Below are positions 46,055 through 56,492 of a stretch of DNA of 64,000 bases, in pieces. Origin of the DNA: Pseudomonas benzenivorans (GTDB taxonomy: Bacteria; Pseudomonadota; Gammaproteobacteria; Pseudomonadales; Pseudomonadaceae); the NCBI RefSeq assembly GCF_033547155.1, contig NZ_CP137892.1:1674001-1738000 (forward strand), in the 5' to 3' direction. The position numbers and the translations under genes were made by a program. Within the stretch, counting starts at the first letter, position 1. Every line of letters begins with the position of its first letter. Under the pieces are notes generated by a model. The model was not told where the DNA came from, made no database searches, and saw nothing but the letters and a program-made list of their open reading frames with translations.

Positions 46055-47098
46055 TCAGTCGCCTCTGCGCTGGCTGCGGCGGAATTCGCCCGGGGTCTGC
46101 TGGGTCCAGCGCTTGAATGCCCGCTGGAAGGCTTCGGCAGAGGCGAAGCCGAGCAGGTAGGCGATCTCGCCGAAGGCCAGTTCGGTATCGCGGATATAGG
46201 CCATGGCCAGGTCGCGGCGAGTGTCGTTGAGTATGGCGCGAAACTGCGTGCCCTCTTCGGCCAGTCTGCGCCTAAGGGTCCAGCTGGGCAGTTGCAGGCG
46301 TGCGGCGATCTCCTGCAGGTCAGGCTCGCGACCATGCAGCAGCGGCCCCAGCAGCTGGCCGATGCGCTCGCGCAGGCTGCGGGTGCGGGTCAGCTGTTCC
46401 AGTTCTGCTTCGCAAATGTCTACCAGCTGGCGCCAGGTGCTCGGGCAGTGCTCGGGGTTGCGCAGATTCAGTGCGGCCTGGTCCAGGCGCAGTCGGTTGT
46501 GCGCCGCGGCGAACTCCACCGGGCTGTCGAAGCTTTCTGCGTATTGCTCGCTATAGCTGGGTGTCGGGAACTCGATCTGTACCTTCTCCACGGGCAGCGG
46601 CTGCCTGGCCAGGTTGCCCAGTTGCTGGACCCAGCCGCTCAGTACCGAGTCGACGACGAAGCGGTTGTAGGCGTTGTACGGGCTGATCGAATAGAAGCAC
46701 AGCCAGGCGCCCTGGGCATCTTCATGGAGGCTGGAGTGGCCTCGGTAGTTGAAGGCGTACAGTGGTTCGAAGCGGGTTAGCGTGCGCGCCGATTCGCGCA
46801 CGGTCGGGGCCTGGGCGGCGGTGACGCCGGCCAGGCCGGCCTGGCTCAGGCGGCTCAGTCGTCCCATCTGCAGGCCTAGGCCGGGCTCGCCGGTCAGCTG
46901 GATCGCCGCATGCCCCAGGCGCATGTAGCGGGGGATGGACAGGCGTGCGCGGGGCTCGGCCAGTCGTGCCGCGTCGAGGCCATAGCTCTCCAGCAATGGA
47001 TGCGGATCCTGCCCGTGACTGCGCACGGCTGCGGCCAGGCTGTGGACGAAACCGACCGAAAGGTCGCCGAGCCTGACCCGGGGAGGCTTGGTGATCAT
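46055..47098 (-). CDS. AraC-family regulator (OruR/Arabinose_bd type)
   Basis: A 347-residue activator: N-terminal ligand-sensing domain of the arabinose-binding-like type (about 20-205, LLESYGLDAARLAEPRARLSIPRYMRL...) and a C-terminal double helix-turn-helix (about 245-340, LQEIAARLQLPSWTLRRRLAEEGTQFRAILNDTRRDLAMAYIRDTELAFGEIAYLLGFASAEAFQRAFKRWTQQTPGEFRR). Start ATG 47098 follows AGGAG. It is divergent from fadH with a 231-base gap, so it probably controls that gene in response to a fatty-acid-related or other ligand. Confidence 0.9.
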   Translation of the reverse strand: MITKPPRVRLGDLSVGFVHSLAAAVRSHGQDPHPLLESYGLDAARLAEPRARLSIPRYMRLGHAAIQLTGEPGLGLQMGRLSRLSQAGLAGVTAAQAPTVRESARTLTRFEPLYAFNYRGHSSLHEDAQGAWLCFYSISPYNAYNRFVVDSVLSGWVQQLGNLARQPLPVEKVQIEFPTPSYSEQYAESFDSPVEFAAAHNRLRLDQAALNLRNPEHCPSTWRQLVDICEAELEQLTRTRSLRERIGQLLGPLLHGREPDLQEIAARLQLPSWTLRRRLAEEGTQFRAILNDTRRDLAMAYIRDTELAFGEIAYLLGFASAEAFQRAFKRWTQQTPGEFRRSQRRGD

Positions 47099-47215
47099 AC
47101 GGATTCGCTCCTGGTGGGAATGTGCGGCCATTTCGCCGGGCGTCGACCCGCCAAGCCTAGGGCAGTGCCGGCGGCTTGCCAAGCCATGATGTTAGTTTTA
47201 ATCAGTGAGCTGTAA

Positions 47216-49363
<2,148 letters not shown>

Positions 49364-49370
49364 GCAACCG

Positions 49371-49397
49371 ACGCCCCGCCCTGCGCGGGGCGTTCGT
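49371..49397 (+). terminator. Hairpin terminator after fadH
   Basis: CGCCCCGC and GCGGGGCG pair around CCTGC, followed by TTCGTT. The T tract is short. Confidence 0.5.
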
Positions 49398-49429
49398 TAT
49401 GCGGCCTAGGACAATCAAGAAGAGTTGCC

Positions 49430-49861
49430 ATGCCCCTCAATGTTCACCTGCAGCCGGCCGCGGCTGACACGCTGCAGCGCTGGCACCGGTTGCTGGCCGA
49501 GCGGCGCCTGAGTCAGCTGCCCGAGCTGTTGCACCCGCAGGCGGTGTTCCGCTCGCCTATGGCGTTCAAGCCCTACGCCGGTGTGGCGCTGGTCACGCTG
49601 ATTCTCAACACCGTCAGTCAGCTGTTCGTCGACTTCGTTTATCACCGCGAGCTGGTCAGTGCCGACGGCCTCAGCGTAGTGCTGGAGTTTTCCGCCAGGG
49701 TCGGCGACCGCGAGCTCAAGGGGATAGACCTGATTCGCTTCGACGAGCAGGGCAGGATCGTCGAGTTCGAAGTGATGATTCGGCCGATGAGCGGTCTGCA
49801 GGCGCTGGGCGAGGAGATGGCCCGGCGCTTGGCCCCTTATCTCTCCGCCCAGGGTTCCTGA
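49430..49861 (+). CDS. NTF2-like (SnoaL) family protein
   Basis: A 143-residue single-domain protein with the NTF2/SnoaL layout: an N-terminal helix pair (LQRWHRLLAERRLSQLPELLHPQAVFRSPM), a helix (VALVTLILNTVSQLFVDFVYH) and a curved beta-sheet (LSVVLEFSARVGDRELKGIDLIRFDEQGRIVEFEVMIRP). Members include isomerases and binding proteins; no catalytic role is visible here. Start ATG 49430 follows AAGAGTTGCC with a modest ribosome site. Possibly co-transcribed with fadH despite the intervening hairpin. Confidence 0.75.
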   Translation: MPLNVHLQPAAADTLQRWHRLLAERRLSQLPELLHPQAVFRSPMAFKPYAGVALVTLILNTVSQLFVDFVYHRELVSADGLSVVLEFSARVGDRELKGIDLIRFDEQGRIVEFEVMIRPMSGLQALGEEMARRLAPYLSAQGS

Positions 49862-50078
49862 GCCCGGCGCACCAAGTCCGTCACAGTTTCGCCCTGCTGC
49901 CGCTCTGTTGCGCAGTGATGGCAGGGTGACTGCCAACCCAGTCACATTGCTGGCGTTGCTTTTTCCCCTAGACTTTCCAGAGTAGCGAGGTGGCGTCCCG
50001 AGCTGCAGCGCTTGGCCTGCGGGCCAGGAACTTCACCCGTCCGGGCGGGTCCCACTTGGCTGGGCTAGAGGGAAATCG

Positions 50079-51449
50079 ATGAGCATGCAGAAAAAACCGC
50101 AGATGGTTGAGGCCGTGATGTTCTTCCGGGAGCGGGGCGGTATCTGCAAACAAATGCTCTTTCCCGAATTCGAGGCTCTGCTCGACGGTGTGGTCAACAT
50201 GCCGGAATTCGCCGATCAGCAGCTTCGGGTCGCCTATGTGGTGATCAACCCGCGCCTGCTGATCAAGGCCGCGGTGTTCTTCTATCTGGATTTCGACGAG
50301 AGGGGGGCACCTGACCGAGGCTGGAACATCCCCTTGCAGCACCTGGCCGAGAAGGCCGGGCGCGGCCCCGATCTGGGGGCCGGGCCGATTCGTCTGGCGT
50401 GCCGCAGTCAGTGTCCCGTCTCCTGGCATCAAATGCATCTTTGGGATCCGAGCCTGGCGCCCGGGCAGAACGATCTGGCGTTGCTGCGCGATGCGGCCAA
50501 GCGCAACAGCCTGGGCCTGCTGGTGGAGGACGAAACCGCACAGGCGGTGGCGCCCGAACGTTTGCAGATGGCCTCCGAGGACGGTTGGTATGCCTCGGAG
50601 GGCGGCAAGGAGGCGGCCGCCAAGCTCTCGGAGAAACTGGATCAGGAACACCGCCTGAAGACCGCGCAGCTGATCAAGCAGCAGCGCTTACGTATCGCCA
50701 GCCTGAGCCAGCAGCGCGAGGAAGAGCTGGCCAAGCTCAAGCTGGCGAGCGAAGAGCAGAGCAAGAGTCTGCAGGCGCAGATTCTCGGCCTGCATCAGGC
50801 CCTGCGCGAGCAGGAGGCCTTGAATACCACTCTCAAGGCACAACTGGCCGCCCAGGCCGCCAGCTTTCGTTCTGCCCGCGAGGAAATGGCCGAACAACTG
50901 CGCACGCTGGAACAGCATGGCCGTATCGAGAGTGACGTCGTGCGCAGGCAGCTCGAGAGCGAGATCGAGGCGAGAATCGCCGCGGCGGTGGTCGAGCACA
51001 AGGAACAGGTTGCGGTGCGTGACGTGGAGCTGGCCTATCGCCGCGAGCAGGACGTGCAAATGCAGCAGGAGCTGGAGCGCCTGAGGCAGGAGCGCGACGA
51101 GTTGGCCAGCCAGGGCTGCGAGCAGATTCTCGAGCGTCTGGCCGCGCTCGGTGTGGTCTTCGTGGTGTACCATCCGGGGGCCGGACACCTGACCATCCCC
51201 CTGCAGGACATCGCCCGCTATCAGGACAATCCCATGGCCTATGCCGCGGCCAAGTGCTTCGTCTCCGAGGCGCAGTACCGCCAATGGCTGGCGCACTTCC
51301 AGCAGCCGAGCTGCGAGGCGACGCTGCCCAGCGGCGAGCGCTGTGCCATCCCGATCGACCGGGTCGACAGCCCCGGGCGCTTTGCCGTCGGCGATTCCAA
51401 CTGCTGTTCGCGGCACAAGGCCAGTAGCCGCCTGCGTACCGTCGGTTGA
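50079..51449 (+). CDS. Uncharacterised coiled-coil protein with C-terminal Cys cluster
   Basis: A 456-residue cytoplasmic protein in three parts. The N-terminal part (about 1-160, MVEAVMFFRERGGICKQMLFPEFEALLDGVV...) is globular with conserved-looking WHQMHLWDP. The middle (about 185-350) is a long charged coiled coil rich in Lys/Glu/Gln/Arg. The C-terminal part (about 355-456) contains YHPGAGHLTIPLQDIARYQDNP and a cysteine/histidine set in CEATLPSGERCAIPI...SNCCSRHK that could bind metal. A comparable gene in P. aeruginosa has been loosely labelled chromosome partitioning-related, but no ParA motif is present. ATG 50079 follows GAGGGAAATCG. Function unknown. Confidence 0.7.
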   Translation: MSMQKKPQMVEAVMFFRERGGICKQMLFPEFEALLDGVVNMPEFADQQLRVAYVVINPRLLIKAAVFFYLDFDERGAPDRGWNIPLQHLAEKAGRGPDLGAGPIRLACRSQCPVSWHQMHLWDPSLAPGQNDLALLRDAAKRNSLGLLVEDETAQAVAPERLQMASEDGWYASEGGKEAAAKLSEKLDQEHRLKTAQLIKQQRLRIASLSQQREEELAKLKLASEEQSKSLQAQILGLHQALREQEALNTTLKAQLAAQAASFRSAREEMAEQLRTLEQHGRIESDVVRRQLESEIEARIAAAVVEHKEQVAVRDVELAYRREQDVQMQQELERLRQERDELASQGCEQILERLAALGVVFVVYHPGAGHLTIPLQDIARYQDNPMAYAAAKCFVSEAQYRQWLAHFQQPSCEATLPSGERCAIPIDRVDSPGRFAVGDSNCCSRHKASSRLRTVG

Positions 51450-51452
51450 CCC

Positions 51453-52436
51453 TTGCCCCTGACTCTTCCGGACTGGACGCCTGAGGCGCCGCTCGAACGC
51501 CTGCACCTGGACTGGTTGTCGGCGGCTGGTGTCGAGGTGGCGATGCTGCGCCTGGACCTGATCGATCCGCTGATCAGTGGCAACAAGTGGTTCAAGCTCG
51601 TTCCGCACCTGCGGGCCGCCTCGGCTGCCGGGGCCGCAGGCCTGATCAGTCTTGGCGGCGCCCATTCCAATCATCTGCATGCCTTGGCCGCCGCCGGTCA
51701 ACGCTTCGGCTTCCCGACCGTGGGCCTGTTGCGTGGCCTGGAGCAGGACACGCCGACGGTGCGGGATCTGCAGGCGTTCGGCATGCACCTGCACTGGCTG
51801 GGGTATGGCGGTTATCGTGCCCGCCATCAGGCGGGTTTCTGGGAGCGCTGGCGCGTGCTCTGTCCCACTCTGCACCCCTTGCCCGAAGGCGGCGGTGGTC
51901 TGCCTGGGGCTTTGGGCTGCGCCTGTCTGGTGGCGAGGGTGCGCGAGCAGCTGAGCGGGCTCGGCTGGGACGACTACCACGGCTGGTGGTTGGCCGCCGG
52001 GACGGGCACCACCTTGGCGGGGCTGGTGCTCGGCGAGGCCGGTGCCCACCCGGTCTATGGCGCCATGGCGGTGCCGGCCGATCACGGGGTGGCGCAGCAG
52101 GTCGGGGCGATCCTGCATGAGGCAGGGGTAGGCGACAGCGGCTACCGCCTGCTGGACGCCTGTCGCGGCGGATTCGCCAGAGTCGATGAGCGGTTGACGG
52201 ATTTTATCCGCAGCAGCGAGGCGGCCAGCGGCGTGCCGCTGGACCCACTCTATACCGGCAAGGCGCTGATGGCGTTACGGCAGGCTGTCGAGGTCGGGCA
52301 CGTCGCCCGCGGCAGTCGCCTGTTGTTTGTGCATACCGGAGGTTTGCAAGGACGCAGGGCAGGGCTGCTCGGACAGGATGGGGCTCATCGCGCGTCCCTG
52401 TCGGGGTCGCCGAGCGCTGCCATCGAGTGCCCTTAG
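51453..52436 (+). CDS. PLP-dependent ACC deaminase/D-cysteine desulfhydrase family enzyme
   Basis: A 327-residue fold-type II PLP enzyme. The PLP lysine is Lys44 in ISGNKWFKL; ISLGGAHSNHLHALAAAG is the cofactor-contacting loop; AAGTGTTLAGLVLGE binds the PLP phosphate; and LLFVHTGG is the C-terminal signature. These fit the D-cysteine desulfhydrase/1-aminocyclopropane-1-carboxylate deaminase group; the determinants separating the two cannot be judged by eye. I use TTG 51453, directly after the preceding stop and probably translationally coupled, because later ATGs would cut conserved N-terminal residues; the start is uncertain. Confidence 0.8.
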   Translation: MPLTLPDWTPEAPLERLHLDWLSAAGVEVAMLRLDLIDPLISGNKWFKLVPHLRAASAAGAAGLISLGGAHSNHLHALAAAGQRFGFPTVGLLRGLEQDTPTVRDLQAFGMHLHWLGYGGYRARHQAGFWERWRVLCPTLHPLPEGGGGLPGALGCACLVARVREQLSGLGWDDYHGWWLAAGTGTTLAGLVLGEAGAHPVYGAMAVPADHGVAQQVGAILHEAGVGDSGYRLLDACRGGFARVDERLTDFIRSSEAASGVPLDPLYTGKALMALRQAVEVGHVARGSRLLFVHTGGLQGRRAGLLGQDGAHRASLSGSPSAAIECP

Positions 52437-52455
52437 AGCGGAGTGCGGATATCCC

Positions 52456-53565
52456 ATGAGCGAAGCCCTGACCCCTGAACGCCTGCGCAGCCTGACGCCG
52501 CTCAATGTGCTGTCCGAGCAGCAGTGGCGCGAGTTGCGCAGGCAGCTGGTGCCCCAGCCGGTGTTGGCCGGCCAGTGGCTGTTTCGCCGCGGAGATCAGG
52601 CGCGACTGACTTACTACCTGCTGGCCGGTGAGTTGCAGCTGGAGGCCGCCGACGGCCGGCAACAGCGTCTGGTCGCCGGTAGCGAGGCCAGCTGCCATCC
52701 GCTCTCGCCCAGCTTGCCGCGCCTGCAGGATGCGCGAGCCCTGACCGACCTCAGCGTGTTGGTGCTGGACAGTGGAACCTTGAATCGACTGGTGACCTGG
52801 CGTCTCGCTCATCAGGACCTGTTGCTCGAACTCGGAGCGAGCTACGAGGAGCTGGAGTGGCTCGAGCGGCTGTTGGACTCGCCGCTGTTCGCCAGGGTGC
52901 CGCCGGCCAATGTGCGGGCGATGCTCGAACGCCTGCAGCTCGTCGAGTTGCAGGCCGGTAGTACGGTGCTGCGTGAAGGCGAGGCGGGCGACTGTTGCTA
53001 TTTCCTCAAGAGCGGGCGCGTCGAGGTGATTCGTGGCACGGGCACCGAACGCCAGGTGCTGGCCGAGTTGGAGGTCGGCGCCTGTTTCGGCGAAGAGGCC
53101 CTGCTGGCCGAGCGCCCGCGCAACGCCACGGTGACCGTCGTGGAGGATGCGGTGGTGCTGCGCCTGGCCCGTCGGGATTTCGTCGCCCTGCTCAAGGAAC
53201 CGGTGGTGAACGAGATCGGCCTCGGCGAAGCCGCGCGCCTGCTGACGGCGGGCGCGCAGTGGCTGGATGTGCGTTTGCAGGGCGAATACGAACGGGCTCA
53301 CGCCGTCTCGGCGCTGAATATGCCGCTGCAGCTGCTGCGCCTGAAGGCGCGGCTGCTGGACCGGAGTCGAACCTATCTGTGCTACTGCGACAGCGGTCGG
53401 CGCAGCGCCAGCGCGGTGTTCTTGCTGTCGCAGCTGGGGTTCGATGGCTATGGCTTGCGCGGTGGTCTGGACGCCCTGCCGGAGGTGCAGCGCGAGGGCC
53501 TGCTGTGCGAGAGCGGTGCCGGCTATCTGGTGCGTTCCGGTGGGCGCGTCGAGCGTAGCGGCTGA
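52456..53565 (+). CDS. Double cyclic-nucleotide-binding/rhodanese fusion protein
   Basis: A 369-residue soluble protein with three modules. An N-terminal cNMP-binding-like domain (about 20-125, LFRRGDQARLTYYLLAGELQLE) is degenerate. A second, more canonical one is at about 150-255 (LREGEAGDCCYFLKSGRVEVIRG...ACFGEEALLAERPRNATVTV), although the usual phosphate-binding FGExAL-xxxxRxA is only partly kept. A rhodanese domain occupies about 270-350, with the active-site loop CDSGRRSASA giving a cysteine nucleophile. It has no helix-turn-helix, so it is not a Crp-type regulator. A cyclic-nucleotide-gated sulfurtransferase is a plausible reading but unproven. Confidence 0.78.
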   Translation: MSEALTPERLRSLTPLNVLSEQQWRELRRQLVPQPVLAGQWLFRRGDQARLTYYLLAGELQLEAADGRQQRLVAGSEASCHPLSPSLPRLQDARALTDLSVLVLDSGTLNRLVTWRLAHQDLLLELGASYEELEWLERLLDSPLFARVPPANVRAMLERLQLVELQAGSTVLREGEAGDCCYFLKSGRVEVIRGTGTERQVLAELEVGACFGEEALLAERPRNATVTVVEDAVVLRLARRDFVALLKEPVVNEIGLGEAARLLTAGAQWLDVRLQGEYERAHAVSALNMPLQLLRLKARLLDRSRTYLCYCDSGRRSASAVFLLSQLGFDGYGLRGGLDALPEVQREGLLCESGAGYLVRSGGRVERSG

Positions 53566-53578
53566 GGCGACGCTGCAC

Positions 53579-54523
53579 TTATTCCGTTTGCGCCGGCCAC
53601 TGGTCGTTGACCAGGAAGACCCGCTCGACCTCATGCCAGGCACCCTGGCTGTCCGCTTGTAGCCTCACCAGCAGCTGAGCATTGGCCTGGGGCGTCAATT
53701 CGGCGAACCAGGCCTGCAGGCGCTGCTGCGACCAGAGCTCCTCCGTCTCGACCCGGGCCGGCGCCAGCCAGGCAGGGCGTGGCAAGGGCTGCCAGGGCCC
53801 TTCGTGGTGCTGCTCCAGGAATCGAAGCCAGTCGCGGTGATGCAGCCAGCGGCCCTTCAGATGCTGAGGGTTGGCGCCCTGAGGGGGACGGCAGTGCTGC
53901 GGCCAGGGGTAGAACAGGTAGCCGCCGAGCCACAGCGCGGCTTGTGCCTCGGCCAGGTCCAGGGCTGCCAGGGCCGCGCGAGCCTCGCCGCGGGCCGACA
54001 GCGGCAGCTGGTGCTGGCTGAGGTGGTCGAGCTTGATGTCCAGGCGATCATGGCTGCCGGGGCCCAGCCACTGGGCCGGTTGTTCGCCGTCGCCGTTTTC
54101 GGGGCCGAGGTAGAGCTTGACCGCCAGTTCCAGATGGTGCTCGCCTTCGTCGTCGCGCAGCAGCAGATCCAGTTCGCCGAGGGTGTGGCCGTTCTGGCGG
54201 ATCGGCAGGTTGGCCGCCAGCAGCTCGATGCCCGGCGCCGCCTGCAGGGCGAACTGCCACAGACGTTCGTAGTACAGACCCAGGCGGCGCACCGAGCTCT
54301 GTTCCAGCCAGGCGGTCAGCGTGCTGCTGTCGTGATCCAGGCGCCGTAGCCAGTCGGCCAACGCACCGGGGCTGCGTCGCCAGTGGCTGGCGCTGAGGGG
54401 GTGGCGCTGGGGCCAGGGCGTATGGCTGAGCATCGGCGGCGACAGCAGCACCCAGGCCAGGTCCCGCACCGCAGGTTCGTGCAGCTGCTGGGGCAGGTCG
54501 GCAAGCGAGGCGAAAGGCGTCAT
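53579..54523 (-). CDS. DUF1853 family protein
   Basis: A 314-residue cytoplasmic protein. The start at ATG 54523 (MTPFASLADLPQQLHEPAVRDLAWVL) fits the family; further upstream the frame adds eight residues. The segment LGELDLLLRDDEGEHHLELAVKLYL (about 125-149) resembles the D...ExK core of PD-(D/E)xK nuclease-like folds, and WLGPGSHDRLDIKLDHLSQHQL follows. It contains many tryptophans and a C-terminal beta-rich part. It is divergent from nadK. Function unknown; a nuclease relation is inference. Confidence 0.75.
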   Translation of the reverse strand: MTPFASLADLPQQLHEPAVRDLAWVLLSPPMLSHTPWPQRHPLSASHWRRSPGALADWLRRLDHDSSTLTAWLEQSSVRRLGLYYERLWQFALQAAPGIELLAANLPIRQNGHTLGELDLLLRDDEGEHHLELAVKLYLGPENGDGEQPAQWLGPGSHDRLDIKLDHLSQHQLPLSARGEARAALAALDLAEAQAALWLGGYLFYPWPQHCRPPQGANPQHLKGRWLHHRDWLRFLEQHHEGPWQPLPRPAWLAPARVETEELWSQQRLQAWFAELTPQANAQLLVRLQADSQGAWHEVERVFLVNDQWPAQTE

Positions 54524-54626
54524 GCTGCGAGCATAGCGCCTAATCATCGGTGGGGCGCGGGTTTGCCGCTGTTATCGGCTTTCGCCCATAATCGGGGCTC
54601 TCTTGACCCTGAGCTGCGGGAGCACC

Positions 54627-55517
54627 ATGGAGCAATTTCGCAATATCGGCATCATCGGCCGCCTCGGCAGCACCCAGGTGCTCGATACCATTCGCCGGCT
54701 CAAGCGTTTCCTGCTCGATCGCCACCTGCATGTGATCCTCGAGGACACCATCGCCGAAGTGCTGCCGGGCCATGGCCTGCAGACCTCCTCGCGGAAGATT
54801 CTCGGCGAGGTGTGCGATCTGGTGATAGTGGTCGGCGGCGATGGCAGCCTGCTCGGTGCGGCCCGTTCGCTGGCCCGGCACAAGGTGCCGGTGCTGGGGG
54901 TCAACCGCGGCAGCCTGGGCTTTCTCACCGATATCCGCCCGGACGAGTTGGAGGTCAAGGTCGCCGAGGTGCTGGAAGGCAACTACCTCACCGAGAACCG
55001 CTTCCTGCTGGAGGCCGAGGTGCGTCGCCATGCCGAGGCGATCGGCCAGGGTGACGCGCTCAACGACGTGGTGCTGCATCCCGGCAAGTCGACGCGGATG
55101 ATCGAGTTCGAGTTGTATATCGACGGCCAGTTCGTCTGCAGCCAGAAGGCCGACGGCCTGATCGTCTCGACGCCGACGGGCTCCACCGCCTACGCGCTGT
55201 CGGCCGGTGGGCCGATCATGCATCCCAAGCTGGATGCCATCGTCATCGTGCCGATGTACCCGCATACCCTGTCCAGCCGGCCGATCGTGGTCGATGGCAA
55301 CAGCGAGTTGAAGATAGTCGTGTCCAAGGACATGCAGATCTACCCGCAGGTTTCCTGCGACGGCCAGCACCACTTCACCTGCGCCCCCGGCGATACCATC
55401 ACGGTGAGCAAGAAGCCGCAGAAGCTCTGTCTCATCCATCCGCTGGACCACAACTACTACGAGGTCTGCCGCACCAAGCTGGGCTGGGGCAGCCGCCTCG
55501 GTGGCGGGGGGAGTTGA
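54627..55517 (+). CDS. nadK: NAD kinase
   Basis: A 296-residue cytoplasmic enzyme that phosphorylates NAD+ to NADP+. The GGDGS motif is at about 71-75 (VVGGDGSLLGAARSLA), followed by LGVNRGSLGFLTDI and DGLIVSTPTGSTAYALSAGGPIMHP, both family signatures. Start ATG 54627 (MEQFRNIGIIGRLGSTQVLDTI) follows GGGAGC. The next gene begins on the base after its stop. Confidence 0.97.
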   Translation: MEQFRNIGIIGRLGSTQVLDTIRRLKRFLLDRHLHVILEDTIAEVLPGHGLQTSSRKILGEVCDLVIVVGGDGSLLGAARSLARHKVPVLGVNRGSLGFLTDIRPDELEVKVAEVLEGNYLTENRFLLEAEVRRHAEAIGQGDALNDVVLHPGKSTRMIEFELYIDGQFVCSQKADGLIVSTPTGSTAYALSAGGPIMHPKLDAIVIVPMYPHTLSSRPIVVDGNSELKIVVSKDMQIYPQVSCDGQHHFTCAPGDTITVSKKPQKLCLIHPLDHNYYEVCRTKLGWGSRLGGGGS

Positions 55518-56492
55518 ATGCTGCTCGACCCGACACGTGGCTATGACCTGATCGGCGACATTCATGGCTGCGCCCACACCCTCGAGCGTCTGCTCGATGC
55601 CCTTGGCTACCGGTTGCAGGCTGGCGTATGGCGCCATCCGCGGCGCCAGGCGATCTTTCTCGGCGACCTGGTCGACCGTGGCCCGCGCATTCGCGAGGCC
55701 CTGCACCTGGTCCATGGCATGGTTGTCGCCGGCGAGGCCCTGTGCGTGATGGGCAATCACGAGTACAACGCCCTGGCCTGGAGCACCGCGGCCCCCCCCG
55801 GCAGCGGCCGCCAGCATGTGCGCGAGCACACGCCGCGGCATGCGCGGCTGATCAAGGAGACCCTGGAGCAGTTCGAGGCTTATCCGGCCGAGTGGCGAGC
55901 CTTTCTCGACTGGTTCTACGAGCTGCCGCTGTTCATCGATGCCGGGCGTTTCCGCGTGGTGCATGCCTGCTGGGACGCCGGGCTGATCGAGCCGCTGCGT
56001 GCGCAGTTTGCCGATGGCCGTATCGACGAGCACTTCCTCCAGGCCTCGGCAGTGCATGGCAGCTTCGCCAATACAGTGTTCAATCGCCTGCTGCGCGGCA
56101 CCGACATGCGCCTGCCCCACGGCCTGACCCTGACCAGCGACGACGGCTTCACCCGTGCGCATTTCCGCACCAAGTTCTGGGAAGAGAACCCGCAGACTTA
56201 CGGCGACATCGTGTTCCAGCCCGACGCCCTGCCGGAACTGGCCGCCCAGACTCCGCTCTCCGAGTTGCAGAAGAGCGAGCTGTTGAAGTACGGCGCCGAC
56301 CAGCCGCTGCTGTTCGTCGGCCATTACTGGCGCAGCGGCAAACCGGCGCCGATCCGCGCCAACCTGGCCTGCCTGGACTACAGCGCGGTGCTCTACGGCA
56401 AGCTGGTGGCCTACCGCCTGGATCAGGAGAAGCGCCTGGACCCGCGCAAGTTCGTCTGGGTCGAGGTGGCGCGTCCGGAGGCGCCGCGGTGA
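55518..56492 (+). CDS. Metallophosphoesterase (PrpE/ApaH-like)
   Basis: A 324-residue calcineurin-like phosphoesterase. The metal-binding motifs are GDIHG (13-17), GDLVDRG (49-55) and GNHE (79-82), with later histidines in VVHACWDAG and FVGHYW completing the two-metal site. The domain size resembles bis(5'-nucleosyl)-tetraphosphatase or PrpE-type enzymes; the substrate is not readable. Starts immediately after nadK and overlaps the rhomboid start by GTGA, so the three genes form an operon. Confidence 0.88.
   Translation: MLLDPTRGYDLIGDIHGCAHTLERLLDALGYRLQAGVWRHPRRQAIFLGDLVDRGPRIREALHLVHGMVVAGEALCVMGNHEYNALAWSTAAPPGSGRQHVREHTPRHARLIKETLEQFEAYPAEWRAFLDWFYELPLFIDAGRFRVVHACWDAGLIEPLRAQFADGRIDEHFLQASAVHGSFANTVFNRLLRGTDMRLPHGLTLTSDDGFTRAHFRTKFWEENPQTYGDIVFQPDALPELAAQTPLSELQKSELLKYGADQPLLFVGHYWRSGKPAPIRANLACLDYSAVLYGKLVAYRLDQEKRLDPRKFVWVEVARPEAPR

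Noticed and set aside
50079..51449. ParA/chromosome-partitioning protein label for the coiled-coil gene
   Set aside because: No deviant Walker A or other ParA/SMC nucleotide-binding motif is present; a long coiled coil alone does not support it.
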